Source: an uncultured bacterium
GTDB taxonomy: Bacteria; Cyanobacteriota; Vampirovibrionia; Gastranaerophilales; Gastranaerophilaceae
Direction of reading: 5' to 3'
NCBI GenBank assembly: GCA_902796925.1
Contig: CADBQW010000068.1
Location: 1 to 32,651, forward strand
Length of the DNA: 32,651 bases
The notes below the pieces were generated by a model. The model was not told the DNA's origin, did no database searches, and saw only the letters and a program-made list of their open reading frames with translations. Both the position numbers and the translations under genes were made by a program. Of the stretch, positions 8,072 through 16,906 are shown in pieces (positions within the stretch are counted from its first letter, which is position 1; every line of letters starts with the position of its first letter).

Positions 8072-8466
8072 TGGCTGATAAAGAAATTATTGCAACAGGC
8101 AGAAGAAAAACTTCCGTTGCGGTTGTTAAGCTGGTAAAAGGTAAAGGCAGAATCTTTGTTAATGGCAAAACATTAAAAGATTATATTGGAAACAGACCTG
8201 CAGTTGAAATGATGATGTTTAGACCATTAGTTTTGACTGAAAACCAAGAGAAATTTGATGTAAGAGTTAAAACTGTTGGCGGCGGGGTTGTTTCACAATG
8301 CGGAGCTATCAGACATGGTATTTCCCGTGCATTAGTAAAACTTTCTGAAGAAAACAGAAACGTTCTAAGAATTGAAGGCTTGTTAACTCGTGACCCACGC
8401 GTTAAAGAACGTAAAAAATATGGTAGAAAACGTGCAAGAAAACGTTTCCAATTCTCAAAACGTTAA
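8071..8466 (+). CDS. rpsI: 30S ribosomal protein uS9
   Basis: 131 residues. Core: ATGRRKTSVAVVKLVKG, then GGGVVSQCGAIRHGISRALV and LTRDPRVKERKKYGRKRARK, ending in the FQFSKR tail whose terminal Lys-Arg reaches the P-site tRNA in the family. It shares one base with rplM (TAATG) and has a strong AGGAGG (8058-8063) inside the rplM end. It is the last gene of the operon; a strong hairpin terminator follows 24 nt later. Confidence 0.98.
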   Translation: MADKEIIATGRRKTSVAVVKLVKGKGRIFVNGKTLKDYIGNRPAVEMMMFRPLVLTENQEKFDVRVKTVGGGVVSQCGAIRHGISRALVKLSEENRNVLRIEGLLTRDPRVKERKKYGRKRARKRFQFSKR

Positions 8467-8490
8467 TATTTTTCTATCAAAAATATCAAA

Positions 8491-8518
8491 AAATGCCGGC
8501 AAAATTGCCGGCATTTTT
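8491..8518. terminator. Bidirectional intrinsic terminator between rpsI and tmk
   Basis: AAATGCCGGC (8491-8500) pairs with GCCGGCATTT (8507-8516) around AAAATT. TTTTT follows on the plus strand and a run of A precedes it (a U-run on the minus strand). It ends the rpsI operon and, from the other side, the tmk operon. Confidence 0.93.
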
Positions 8519-8536
8519 CTATTTAAATTTAAAAAT

Positions 8537-9148
8537 TTATATATAATTTGCCAATAAATTTAAAATTTCCTGATGAATTTCTTCTACTGTTTTTAAAGCT
8601 GAAATAACTTTTATTCTATCAGGGTCCTCTTTAGCAAGCTCAAGGTAACCTTGTCGCACACGTTTATGGAATTCCATTCCGGCACTTTCCATCCTATCTT
8701 TATTTTTTCCAACCCTAGCCATAGAAGTTTGTACATCAATATCAAATATAAAAGTCAGGTCAGGTTTTAGACCTCCGGTTGCAATATTATTTAGGTCTTT
8801 CAAACGTTGAATATCCAAACCTCTGCCATAACCTTGGTAAGCTATTGTGCTATCTGTATGGCGGTCACATAGAACGATTTTTCCGGCAGATAGGGCTGGT
8901 TTAATAACTTCGTCGATGTTTTGTGCTCGGTCCGCAAGGAATAGGAATTCCTCACATCTATCTGAAACTTTTCCGTTATAGTTCAAAAGAATTTCTCTTA
9001 ATTTTTCACCCAATCCCTTTGCACCCGGTTCACGAGTCAGAATTACTTCGCGTTTATTTTTTTCAAAAAAATCTTTTAATAAGTTAATTTGGGTTGTTTT
9101 TCCGCAACCATCGCAACCTTCAAAAGTTATAAACAGACCTTTTTCCAT
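8537..9148 (-). CDS. tmk: Thymidylate kinase
   Basis: 203 residues. It phosphorylates dTMP to dTDP for DNA synthesis. P-loop EGCDGCGKTT (G11-T18), the dTMP-binding TREPG segment, the DRHTDSTIAYQGYGRGL block (the family DRY/H motif) and a lid-like RVGKNKDRME are all present. The order and length match bacterial TMPK. The Shine-Dalgarno AGGAG overlaps the stop codon of the upstream secreted-protein gene (6-nt gap), so it is translated as part of the operon grpE-hydG-orf-pheT-orf-tmk. It is the last gene before the shared terminator. Confidence 0.97.
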   Translation of the reverse strand: MEKGLFITFEGCDGCGKTTQINLLKDFFEKNKREVILTREPGAKGLGEKLREILLNYNGKVSDRCEEFLFLADRAQNIDEVIKPALSAGKIVLCDRHTDSTIAYQGYGRGLDIQRLKDLNNIATGGLKPDLTFIFDIDVQTSMARVGKNKDRMESAGMEFHKRVRQGYLELAKEDPDRIKVISALKTVEEIHQEILNLLANYI

Positions 9149-9154
9149 ATACTC

Positions 9155-9811
9155 CTACTTTATATCCGGAAAGAAATATCTCACACCGGTATCTGCTCTC
9201 CATCTTATAAAACCTGTTTTTGGGGTTCTGTCCAGGTCTTTTACGCTGACAAGTGCCCAGTTCCCGCTAATAACATTGAGGTTTATTTTTTCCGGGTGAT
9301 TTAACGTTCCAATACTTTGACTATCTTCTTTGGCTGCACTTTTTATAGTGTTTATGAATTCAGGGGCATCTTGAAGCATATATAGGCCATATTTTCTGCC
9401 GTACATATTATAAAAATGTATCCAAGTCATGAATTTGTATGGATCATCCTTTTTAATCCAAGCCATTGCACCGGATTTGTTATCATAAATTACTTGGACC
9501 CATTCTTCTGTTTCATCCATTACCGTCATGAGTGCCAATTCTTTTCTTGGTATAAACACAGCGAACAAATCTTCCTCTTTTGTATTTTCCGGAAAAATTC
9601 CATTCTTGCCTATGATATAAGTCATAACAATATCAGAAGTTTCATTTGGTTCTTTATATAGCGTAACTTTATCGTTAACCTCATAAACACCTAATGAATA
9701 GATGTTTCTGTAATTGATATATCTGGGCAAAACATTATTTACTGCATTTGCGCACAATTGAATGCCAAACAATAATCCGATTAAAAATAACGAAGTAAAC
9801 AATTTTTTCAT
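9155..9811 (-). CDS. Secreted SH3-like protein of unknown function
   Basis: 218 residues from the ATG at 9811. A longer start at 9829 touches the pheT stop, but AAGGAG (9819-9824, minus strand) is 7 nt before the 9811 ATG, so that is preferred. The N-terminus MKKLFTSLFLIGLLFGIQL followed by CANA is a clear signal peptide; the Cys is not in a convincing lipobox. Residues about 35-125 look like an SH3b-type beta barrel (VNDKVTLYKEPNETSDIV, then EEWVQVIYDNKSGAMAWIKK). A second half (about 130-218) with GFIRWRADTGVRYFFPDIK may be another such fold. Function unknown; SH3b domains often bind cell wall. It lies between pheT and tmk. Confidence 0.75.
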   Translation of the reverse strand: MKKLFTSLFLIGLLFGIQLCANAVNNVLPRYINYRNIYSLGVYEVNDKVTLYKEPNETSDIVMTYIIGKNGIFPENTKEEDLFAVFIPRKELALMTVMDETEEWVQVIYDNKSGAMAWIKKDDPYKFMTWIHFYNMYGRKYGLYMLQDAPEFINTIKSAAKEDSQSIGTLNHPEKINLNVISGNWALVSVKDLDRTPKTGFIRWRADTGVRYFFPDIK

Positions 9812-9829
9812 AAAATTTCTCCTTGTCAT

Positions 9830-12304
9830 CTATTCCCTAAACGTAACATCTGTAAAGGTTTTTTGAAGTTTACATCTTATAGAATTCATTTGTTCTTCGA
9901 TAACTTCTTCTGTTAAAGTTGCGTTTTCATCTTGAAGTTTGATTCTGAAAGCAAGACTTTTATAGCCATCTTCAATATTTTCGCCCTGATATACATCGAA
10001 AATTTCCGATCCTTTGAAAATATTTTGTTTAACAGAACCCTTTATCACTTTTTGAATTTCTTCAAAAGAAACTCCGTCAGAAATAACAAAAGCGAGGTCT
10101 CTGCGAACTTCCGGATACTGAGGAAGTTTTTTGAATCTTGGGATTACTTCCTTGACTATTTCGATAATTTCTTCAATATCCAAGGCAAAAAGATATGCGT
10201 TTTGATTCATTTTCATCTTTTCTTTTAGTGTAGGATGAATTTCCCCAACGTAACCTATTGTCAGAGGCTTTTTACCCAAGACAGTAATTGCAGCACTTTT
10301 ATATGGATGAAGCGGAATATCTTTTACGTCTGATTTATCAAACGGAATCCATTTTATACGTTTTTCTACTCCAAGTTCCGCAAATAATTTTTCTAAAATA
10401 CCTTTTGCACTGTAAAAATCTGTAACAGCAGAAGTTTGCCATTTGGAATTCTCAATATCACCGGTCATGATACCCGCAAGAACGCGTCTTTCGTCAACAC
10501 CTGATAATTTTTTATCGGCAGGAGTATAGATTTTATATGTTTTACCAATCTCATAAGACCAGAAAGTTTTTTGTCCGTTGTCAAAATTATATTTCAAGCA
10601 ATTTAGCATGCTGATCGCCATATTTTGACGCAGCATTGAATATTCCTCACTTGCGGAATTGAGAACTTTTACAGCTTTCTCATCTTCACAGTTCATATTA
10701 AATCTGTTTAAAAGAGGTTTGCCTATAAGAGAATTAGTTACTATTTCATTCAATCCTGACTCACGCATTAGTTTATGAATTTTTGAGATGACCTTTTCTT
10801 CCAAGGAAATCTCCGCGGTGACGGATTTCGCAGGAAGTGTTGGTGTAATTTTATCGTAACCGTTTATTCTTGAAATTTCTTCAATAAGATCTATTTCTCT
10901 TGTCACATCCATTGCACGATATGACGGTACAAGGAATTTTGCGGCAGCATCGTTTCCGCCAAGTTTTTCAAATCCCAAATTATTTAAAATTTCGTCACAA
11001 CGGAAAGGTTCAATTTCACAACCCAAAATCCTTTTTAATTGTGAATATCTTAAAGTTATTTCAATAGGTTCCAATTTATTTTTACCTGTTTCAACAACAC
11101 CTTCAACTTTAGCATCTGCAAGTTCAGTTAAAAGTTGCATCGCACGCATTAAAGCCGGTTTAACAGATTCTATATCAATTCCTCGTTCAAACCTAGCGGA
11201 AGCTTCACTTCTGTAACCTGCACTTCTTGAAGATTTACGGATTGCAGAAGGAACAAAATAAGCTGCTTCAAGCGCTATTGCCGTTGAATTCTCATCAATT
11301 TCAGAATTTTCACCTCCGAAAACTCCGCCCAAACAAACCCCTTCTTTTTCTGTAGAAATAAGTATAGAATCATTATTTAAGGTTCTTTCAATCCCATCCA
11401 ATGTCTTGATTGTTTCACCAACCTCAGCCCTTCTCACACAAAGGTAACCGTTTAGTTTATTTAAGTCAAAGGCATGTAAAGGTGTCCCGTATTCAAGGAG
11501 AACATAATTTGTTATATCCACAACATTATTTATAGAACGAATTCCGGAAGCCAAAAGCCTTTTCTTCATCCAATCAGGAGATTGTTTAATCTTGATATCT
11601 TTTAAGATCCCTATTGAATAGTATTTACAAATACTGTCATCTTTTATTTCGACCTTAAATTCATCTGTCGACAAATCTTTTGTTGATACAAGCGGAGAAA
11701 ATTTTAAGGGTCTGTTGAATATTGCGCTTAACTCTCTGGCAACACCAATAACAGACATTTGATCTCCACGGTTCGCAGTCGGAGCAACATTTATTATGAT
11801 ATCTTTTTCGAAGCCCAGAACTTTTTCAACATCTTCTCCCAAACCTACATTAGGAAATATTCTGTTTAAAACAAGAATACCGTCTTCATCCTGGTAGTTT
11901 CTGTCAGAAACCCCCAGTTCATCTGCAGAACAAAGCATTCCATCTGACGGAACCCCTCGTATTACGGCAGGAGTAAGAGTGAATATTTCTCCCGTTTTTC
12001 TGTCAAGAACCTTACTGCCTACAGTGGCATATGGAACAATTTGACCTTCCTTTATATTTTGAGCCCCGCAGACTACTGTTTTCAGGCCGTTACCAAGATT
12101 TATTGAAACAAGATGCAAATGATCAGAATTCGGGTGATTATCAATTTTTTCTATACGTACAGTCTTTATATTCGTAAATTGAGGCTTTACCTCTGTAATT
12201 TCTTCAACCTCCAAACCGCTCATAGTTAGTTCATATGCTATCTCTTGTTCAGTTTTGTCTGATATATCAACAAATTCATTCAACCAGTTTAACGATATTA
12301 ACAT
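9830..12304 (-). CDS. pheT: Phenylalanine--tRNA ligase beta subunit
   Basis: 824 residues, full length. Order of domains: N-terminal segment (MLISLNWLNEFVDI), EMAP/OB tRNA-binding domain (about 40-150), B3/B4 editing domain (about 210-385), B5 domain (about 405-475, with DEILNNLGFEKL), catalytic-like core (about 490-690) and C-terminal anticodon-binding FDX-ACB domain (about 730-824, RFKKLPQYPEVRRDLAFVIS). It pairs with PheS to charge tRNA-Phe. AAGGAAGAT precedes the ATG. No pheS is next to it; pheS and pheT are also separate in many Cyanobacteria. Confidence 0.98.
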   Translation of the reverse strand: MLISLNWLNEFVDISDKTEQEIAYELTMSGLEVEEITEVKPQFTNIKTVRIEKIDNHPNSDHLHLVSINLGNGLKTVVCGAQNIKEGQIVPYATVGSKVLDRKTGEIFTLTPAVIRGVPSDGMLCSADELGVSDRNYQDEDGILVLNRIFPNVGLGEDVEKVLGFEKDIIINVAPTANRGDQMSVIGVARELSAIFNRPLKFSPLVSTKDLSTDEFKVEIKDDSICKYYSIGILKDIKIKQSPDWMKKRLLASGIRSINNVVDITNYVLLEYGTPLHAFDLNKLNGYLCVRRAEVGETIKTLDGIERTLNNDSILISTEKEGVCLGGVFGGENSEIDENSTAIALEAAYFVPSAIRKSSRSAGYRSEASARFERGIDIESVKPALMRAMQLLTELADAKVEGVVETGKNKLEPIEITLRYSQLKRILGCEIEPFRCDEILNNLGFEKLGGNDAAAKFLVPSYRAMDVTREIDLIEEISRINGYDKITPTLPAKSVTAEISLEEKVISKIHKLMRESGLNEIVTNSLIGKPLLNRFNMNCEDEKAVKVLNSASEEYSMLRQNMAISMLNCLKYNFDNGQKTFWSYEIGKTYKIYTPADKKLSGVDERRVLAGIMTGDIENSKWQTSAVTDFYSAKGILEKLFAELGVEKRIKWIPFDKSDVKDIPLHPYKSAAITVLGKKPLTIGYVGEIHPTLKEKMKMNQNAYLFALDIEEIIEIVKEVIPRFKKLPQYPEVRRDLAFVISDGVSFEEIQKVIKGSVKQNIFKGSEIFDVYQGENIEDGYKSLAFRIKLQDENATLTEEVIEEQMNSIRCKLQKTFTDVTFRE

Positions 12305-12334
12305 GTTATCTTCCTTTTTACTTATCTTTCTATA

Positions 12335-12637
12335 TTATACATAAAAATTTTTATTATTTCTTTTTATCTGTTTGTATCTAGCTATAATTTCTTTATATTC
12401 AGGTTTTAATATTTTGAGTTCTTTATTTAAATGCCTGACGGAATTAAGCCAACCCACACCCATACCTCCGAATATAATCGAGAACAAAGAATCTTTATTG
12501 TGGGCTGTTATACCTGCTGCACTAAGCGACACACCCGAAAGAACATAAGAAACATTTCTCAATTCTCGTTTTTGCCTATACATTTTATTAATTAAATTTG
12601 GAACTCTTGATTCCGGAAGATACAATTTTACTGCCAC
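12335..12637 (-). CDS. Small membrane protein of unknown function
   Basis: 100 residues starting at GTG (12637) with AAGGAG (12646-12651, minus strand) 8 nt upstream. A basic N-terminus (1-27) is followed by two hydrophobic stretches (about 30-46 and 51-68), then a basic, Lys-rich helical C-terminus (about 70-98), suggesting a membrane hairpin with both ends in the cytoplasm. It lies 18 nt after hydG and 30 nt before pheT on the same strand, so it is co-transcribed. I recognise no family; the good ribosome site and tight spacing support a real gene. Confidence 0.65.
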   Translation of the reverse strand: MAVKLYLPESRVPNLINKMYRQKRELRNVSYVLSGVSLSAAGITAHNKDSLFSIIFGGMGVGWLNSVRHLNKELKILKPEYKEIIARYKQIKRNNKNFYV

Positions 12638-12655
12638 AATTATTTCTCCTTGTTT

Positions 12656-14077
12656 TTAGAATCTAAAATCGCGTTCACCCTGTTCAATTTTTTTAAGGTA
12701 TTTTTCCAAAGTTTCTCTAAATTTAGGATTGTTTTTAAATGTTTCCAATTCTTTTTCAATTAATTTTTCGCCAACCGTTTTCGTTTCAAAAGAAGCGTAA
12801 TCTTCAAGATATTCCTTTAATGTAATTATTGCATTTGGATGGCAGCAGAATTGAATCTGTTTAGACTTACAAATTTCCATAAATCTTTCGCCAGTCCTGC
12901 CTTCACGGTAACATGCCGTACAAAAACTTGGAAGATATCCTATTTCCATTAACCATTTCATAACTTCGTCTAACGAGCGGTTGTCGGTTACATCAAATTG
13001 TGAAGAATCTTCTTCAGTGTAGTCATTCTCATCATACCCGCCTACTGATGTTTTTGACCCGCCGGATATTTGAGAAATTCCCAGATTTAAGACTCTTGCA
13101 CGAACCTCTTTTGATTCTCTTGTTGAACATATCATGCCGGTATAAGGAACCGCAATTCTTATACAAGCAACTATTTTGCAGAAGGTATCATCATCAATTC
13201 CATTTTCAAATGTAGAAGGGTCTATATCATCTGCTTTTCTAATTCTCGGAACAGATATCGTATGTGGCCCAACACCATGTACTGCCTCTAAATGCTCTGC
13301 ATGCATCAACTGCCCTATGAATTCATACATATAGGTGGAAAGTCCGAAAAGTACCCCTAAACCAACGTCATCTATCCCGCCTTCCATTGCCCTATCCATA
13401 GCCTCTGTGTGATAAGCATAGTTATGTTTAGGTCCTGTCGGGTGAAGCATTTCGTAGCGTTCTTTGTTATATGTTTCCTGGAAAAGAATGTATGTTCCAA
13501 TTCCTGCCTCTTTTAATTTTTTATAATTTTCCACCGTTGTCGCCGCTATATTGACGTTTGCACGGCGAATAGCACCGTTTTTATGCTTAACTGAATAGAT
13601 TGTTTTTAGGCTCTCTAAAATATATTCAATAGGGTTGTTAACAGGATCTTCTCCTGTTTCTATTGCAATACGTTTGTGCCCCATATCCTGCAAAGCTGTT
13701 ACTTCTCGAATAATTTCATCCTGTGTCATTTTTTTTCGCGGAATGTGCTTATTTTGAGCATGATATGGACAATATACACATCCGTTTATACAATAGTTTG
13801 ACAAATATAAAGGTGCAAATAAGACTATTCTGTTCCCATAAAAATCCTGTTTTATTTGCTTTGCAAGCTCATAAATTTCCTGATTTTTTTCTTCAATATC
13901 ACAAGCTAAAAGTACTGCCGCATCACGGTGCGATAACCCTTTCCTCAGTTTTGCTTTTGCGAGAATCTTATCTATCAATTCAAGATTGTGTTTGTTATCT
14001 TGTGCGTATTTTATACTTTCATTAATCTCAATATCATCAATAAATTCTTCAGCTCTCATTGATTTTGGATTATACAT
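12656..14077 (-). CDS. hydG: [FeFe]-hydrogenase maturation radical SAM enzyme HydG
   Basis: 473 residues. HydG cleaves tyrosine to p-cresol and supplies the Fe-CO-CN synthon for the H-cluster of [FeFe]-hydrogenase. The radical SAM CX3CX2C motif is C96, C100, C103 in NYCINGCVYCPYH. The C-terminal CX2CX22C motif for the auxiliary cluster is C386, C389 and C412, in FCTACYREGRTGERFM and then the CCHPNA segment; this separates HydG from ThiH. A likely promoter lies in the grpE-hydG gap. hydA, hydE and hydF are not in the window. Its presence implies H2 metabolism under anaerobic conditions. Confidence 0.97.
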   Translation of the reverse strand: MYNPKSMRAEEFIDDIEINESIKYAQDNKHNLELIDKILAKAKLRKGLSHRDAAVLLACDIEEKNQEIYELAKQIKQDFYGNRIVLFAPLYLSNYCINGCVYCPYHAQNKHIPRKKMTQDEIIREVTALQDMGHKRIAIETGEDPVNNPIEYILESLKTIYSVKHKNGAIRRANVNIAATTVENYKKLKEAGIGTYILFQETYNKERYEMLHPTGPKHNYAYHTEAMDRAMEGGIDDVGLGVLFGLSTYMYEFIGQLMHAEHLEAVHGVGPHTISVPRIRKADDIDPSTFENGIDDDTFCKIVACIRIAVPYTGMICSTRESKEVRARVLNLGISQISGGSKTSVGGYDENDYTEEDSSQFDVTDNRSLDEVMKWLMEIGYLPSFCTACYREGRTGERFMEICKSKQIQFCCHPNAIITLKEYLEDYASFETKTVGEKLIEKELETFKNNPKFRETLEKYLKKIEQGERDFRF

Positions 14078-14108
14078 AAAAACCTCAACTTTCCCATTAT
14101 CTTGCTTT

Positions 14109-14137
14109 ATGATAATACCGGGAAAATCTTATTGCAA
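14109..14137 (-). promoter_or_regulatory. Candidate promoter of hydG
   Basis: On the minus strand TTGCAA (14137-14132), a 17-bp spacer and TATCAT (14114-14109) lie in the 96-bp gap between grpE and hydG. Transcription would start near 14102, about 25 nt before the hydG ATG, with GAGG as ribosome site. It would let hydG and downstream genes be expressed apart from grpE. Confidence 0.45.
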
Positions 14138-14173
14138 GTATTTTTGAAGATTACTTAAGGTTTTGTTTTATAT

Positions 14174-14755
14174 TTAAGAAGCAGATGCAACATTCACCAT
14201 AGATGGGCGCAGAACCTTATCCCCCAATTTGTAACCCTTTCTTAACTCTGCAATTACAGTATTTTCAGGCATTTCATCCGTCGGAGTTTGCATAACAGCT
14301 TCATGGAAATTAGGGTCAAATTCTTCTCCCTCTGCCTTGATCTCCTCTAATCCTAACTTGGATAAAGTATCAGTAACTTGTTTATAAATCAACTTGAAGC
14401 TCTCTTTTATCTGTTCACAATCTGAAATGTTGTCAAAAGATTTAATTCCACGTTCAAAATTGTCCAAAACTTCAATCATTTTTGTTAAAGATGTTTCAGC
14501 ACCATACTTTAAAAGATCTTCTCTTTCTTGAGCTTGGCGTTTTCTGTAATTATCAAAATCCGCCGCGAGTCTTATATACTGTTGATTTAGGACATCGTAT
14601 TTTTTTTGAAGCTCATCATCTTGTTTTGATACCGGAGTTTCTTCTACCGATTCATCTAAGGTTTCTTTTGAAGATTCTTCTTCTGTTTCCTGTATTTTTT
14701 GTTCTTCTAAAGTTTCATTTAAATCACCCTTAAACGGATTATTTTTATTCTTCAT
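14174..14755 (-). CDS. grpE: Nucleotide exchange factor GrpE
   Basis: 193 residues. Residues 1-50 are acidic, Glu/Ser/Thr-rich and probably disordered. A long coiled-coil helix follows (about 45-105, with LNQQYIRLAADFDNYRKRQA, the family signature). The C-terminal beta wing ends in VIAELRKGYKLGDKVLRPSM and V. GrpE makes DnaK release ADP. AAAGGGG precedes the ATG, and a promoter with a perfect TATAAT lies 34 nt upstream. No dnaK, dnaJ or hrcA is adjacent, and no CIRCE-type inverted repeat was seen. Confidence 0.97.
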   Translation of the reverse strand: MKNKNNPFKGDLNETLEEQKIQETEEESSKETLDESVEETPVSKQDDELQKKYDVLNQQYIRLAADFDNYRKRQAQEREDLLKYGAETSLTKMIEVLDNFERGIKSFDNISDCEQIKESFKLIYKQVTDTLSKLGLEEIKAEGEEFDPNFHEAVMQTPTDEMPENTVIAELRKGYKLGDKVLRPSMVNVASAS

Positions 14756-14788
14756 AGTTTCCCCTTTAACTTCTATCTCTATATTCTC

Positions 14789-14816
14789 ATTATAGTTTAA
14801 AATACAAAAATATAAA
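14789..14816 (-). promoter_or_regulatory. Candidate promoter of grpE
   Basis: Minus strand: TTTATA (14816-14811), a 16-bp spacer and TATAAT (14794-14789). Transcription would begin near 14782, about 27 nt before the grpE ATG. The -10 is a consensus match and the -35 is weak. Confidence 0.5.
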
Positions 14817-14863
14817 CAAAATTTTATTTTTTATTAATAATTCAATTCATACGATTGCATGAG

Positions 14864-14891
14864 TTGCAGAAATTCTTTTTTGCGCTACAAT
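14864..14891 (+). promoter_or_regulatory. Candidate promoter of tig
   Basis: TTGCAG (14864-14869), a 16-bp spacer and TACAAT (14886-14891). The start would be near 14898, about 27 nt before the tig ATG at 14925. It makes the upstream in-frame extension of tig non-coding leader. Confidence 0.55.
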
Positions 14892-14924
14892 TATGATAGT
14901 TTAGTTAACTATAAGGGAAAATTT

Positions 14925-16226
14925 ATGAACGCAACTATTGAAAAAGAAAATGAAAATGTAGTAAAAATAGATATCACAATACCTGCTGAAGAAGCCCTTA
15001 AAGCTTATGAATCGGCAGTAAAAAGATTTGCACAATATGTTAACATTGATGGTTTCAGACGTGGCAAAGCTCCAAAAGCTGTTGTTGAAAGACACGTTGG
15101 AGTTGAAAGGATTAAACAAGAAGCAATTGAAAGTTTAATGCCAAAGGCGATGTCTGACGTTATCAGAGAAAACGATTTGGATTTAGTTACTCAACCATAC
15201 ATATCTGATTATACATTTAATGTAGGCGAAGACTTGAAGGTTGTAGCCAAGGCAGAAACAAGACCGGAAGTTACTTTGGGACAATATAAAGATCTTTCGG
15301 TAGAAGTTGAGGAAGATGAAATTCCATCCGATGGAGTTGAAAAATCAATAGAAGCTCTTTTGAAACAAAATTCTACAACTGAAAAAGTAGAAGGAAGACC
15401 TTCTGCAAACACAGATATAGTTGTAATAGATTTTGAAGGAACAGCAAACGGAGAAAAAATTCAAGGCGGTGCCGCAAAGAATTACTCCCTAGACTTAGGT
15501 AATTCAAACTTTATCCCGGGATTTGCCGAACAATTAGTCGGAAAAAATGCCGGTGATGAATTCGATATTGAAGTTAAATTCCCTGAAGAATACCACGATG
15601 AAAAATTAAAAGGTCAACCTGCCACTTTCAAAATTAAAATTCATGAAATCAGAGAAACTAAAATTCCTGAACTAAATGATGAATTTGTTGCCAAAGTTAG
15701 CAAATTTAAAACAGTTGACGAACTAAAAGAAGATATTTCAAAATATTTAGAAGAAAAGAAAAAAGATAACGACAGAATAAATTCTGAAAACAAAGTTTTT
15801 AATAAAATCATGGAATCTGCAAAGGTTGAGATACCTGAATCAATGATTGATCGTGAAGTCGCAACCTTGAAAGAAGAATATATCGAAAGACTAAAATCTC
15901 AAGGCCTTTCTTGGGAAGCCATAACTCAATTGAAAAAGGAAGAAGAAATTATAGCTGCAATGAGAGACGATGCCCAAAACAGAATTAAAAATTCTTTAGT
16001 TCTTGATAAAATTGCAAAGTTGGAAAATATAAAACTTGAACAAAAAGATTTTGAAAACAAATTCCAAGAACTTGCAGCAGCTTACAGAATGCCTATTCCT
16101 GAATTGTTAAAACAATTTGGCGGTAACGCTGCTGTTTTGAATTCAATTTCTCAACAAGCGCTGAATGAAAAGGTTAGAGACTTTTTTATGACCAACAACA
16201 AAGTTGTTTTTGTAAAGAAAAAATAG
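14925..16226 (+). CDS. tig: Trigger factor (ribosome-associated chaperone)
   Basis: 433 residues from the ATG at 14925, preceded by AAGGGAA. The frame is open 66 nt further up, but that part overlaps the likely promoter and lacks similarity. Domains: ribosome-binding N-domain (about 1-115) with the GFRRGKAP motif (43-50), FKBP-type prolyl isomerase domain (about 150-235, with VIDFEGTANGEKIQGG and FIPGFAEQLVG), and a helical C-terminal chaperone domain (about 240-433). It shields nascent chains at the exit tunnel. The order tig-clpP-clpX is conserved in many bacteria, including Cyanobacteria. Confidence 0.98.
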   Translation: MNATIEKENENVVKIDITIPAEEALKAYESAVKRFAQYVNIDGFRRGKAPKAVVERHVGVERIKQEAIESLMPKAMSDVIRENDLDLVTQPYISDYTFNVGEDLKVVAKAETRPEVTLGQYKDLSVEVEEDEIPSDGVEKSIEALLKQNSTTEKVEGRPSANTDIVVIDFEGTANGEKIQGGAAKNYSLDLGNSNFIPGFAEQLVGKNAGDEFDIEVKFPEEYHDEKLKGQPATFKIKIHEIRETKIPELNDEFVAKVSKFKTVDELKEDISKYLEEKKKDNDRINSENKVFNKIMESAKVEIPESMIDREVATLKEEYIERLKSQGLSWEAITQLKKEEEIIAAMRDDAQNRIKNSLVLDKIAKLENIKLEQKDFENKFQELAAAYRMPIPELLKQFGGNAAVLNSISQQALNEKVRDFFMTNNKVVFVKKK

Positions 16227-16230
16227 CCGG

Positions 16231-16258
16231 TTGAAAATTAATAAAAAGGACATATAAT
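16231..16258 (+). promoter_or_regulatory. Strong sigma70-type promoter of clpP-clpX
   Basis: TTGAAA (16231-16236), a 16-bp spacer and a perfect TATAAT (16253-16258), starting 4 nt after the tig stop. Transcription would begin near 16265, giving a 27-nt leader with AAAGGA before the clpP ATG. This separates clpPX control from tig. Confidence 0.7.
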
Positions 16259-16291
16259 ATAAATTAGGTTTATATAAGAAAGGAAAAAAAT

Positions 16292-16882
16292 ATGAGTTTT
16301 GTACCTGTAGTAATTGAACAATCAAGTCGTGGCGAACGTTCTTTTGACATATTTTCAAGATTATTGAGAGAAAGAATTATCTTTCTTGGAACTCAAATTG
16401 ACGATATGGTCGCGAATTTAGTAGTAGCACAATTACTTTTATTAGACAGTGAAAATCCGGAAAAAGATATTATGTTATACATAAATTCTCCTGGCGGTTC
16501 GGTTACTGCCGGACTTGCTATTTATGATACAATGCAACACATCAGGGCAGATGTATCAACTATCTGTCTCGGTCAAGCTGCAAGCATGGGAGCAGTACTT
16601 TTATCTTCAGGTACAAAAGGCAAGCGTCTTGCACTGCCTCACTCAAGAGTTCTTATTCACCAACCTTTGGGTGGAGCTCAGGGTCAAGCAACTGATATCG
16701 AAATTCAAGCGGCTGAAATTTTAAGAATAAAAAAATCTTTGAATGAGATTTTGGCCAATAATTCCGGCCAACCAATTAAAAAAATCGAAAAAGATACAGA
16801 TAGAGACTATATCTTAACCCCGGAAGAAGCCGTTGAATACGGTTTAATAGATAAAGTAATTTCACGTGACAAAATCAAATAG
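16292..16882 (+). CDS. clpP: ATP-dependent Clp protease proteolytic subunit
   Basis: 196 residues, the normal length. The serine protease triad is visible: S98 in [12 protein letters not shown]123 in [14 protein letters not shown], and D172 in [19 protein letters not shown]. The N-terminal [19 protein letters not shown] matches the axial-loop and interface region. ClpP forms two stacked heptamers and degrades proteins unfolded by ClpX. AAAGGA lies upstream; clpX starts 24 nt after its stop, giving a bicistronic clpP-clpX unit. Confidence 0.98.
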   Translation: MSFVPVVIEQSSRGERSFDIFSRLLRERIIFLGTQIDDMVANLVVAQLLLLDSENPEKDIMLYINSPGGSVTAGLAIYDTMQHIRADVSTICLGQAASMGAVLLSSGTKGKRLALPHSRVLIHQPLGGAQGQATDIEIQAAEILRIKKSLNEILANNSGQPIKKIEKDTDRDYILTPEEAVEYGLIDKVISRDKIK

Positions 16883-16906
16883 TAAATTTTATAGGAGAAA
16901 ACCTTA

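Noticed and set aside
12656-14077. ThiH or BioB-type radical SAM enzyme
   Set aside because: The C-terminal CX2CX22C motif and the CTACYREGRTGERFM block identify HydG.
14756-14858. CIRCE heat-shock operator before grpE
   Set aside because: No TTAGCACTC-N9-GAGTGCTAA type inverted repeat is present in the grpE-tig interval.
14859-14924. Longer N-terminus for trigger factor
   Set aside because: The added 22 codons overlap a good promoter and lack family similarity; the ATG at 14925 has a ribosome site and the usual TF start.
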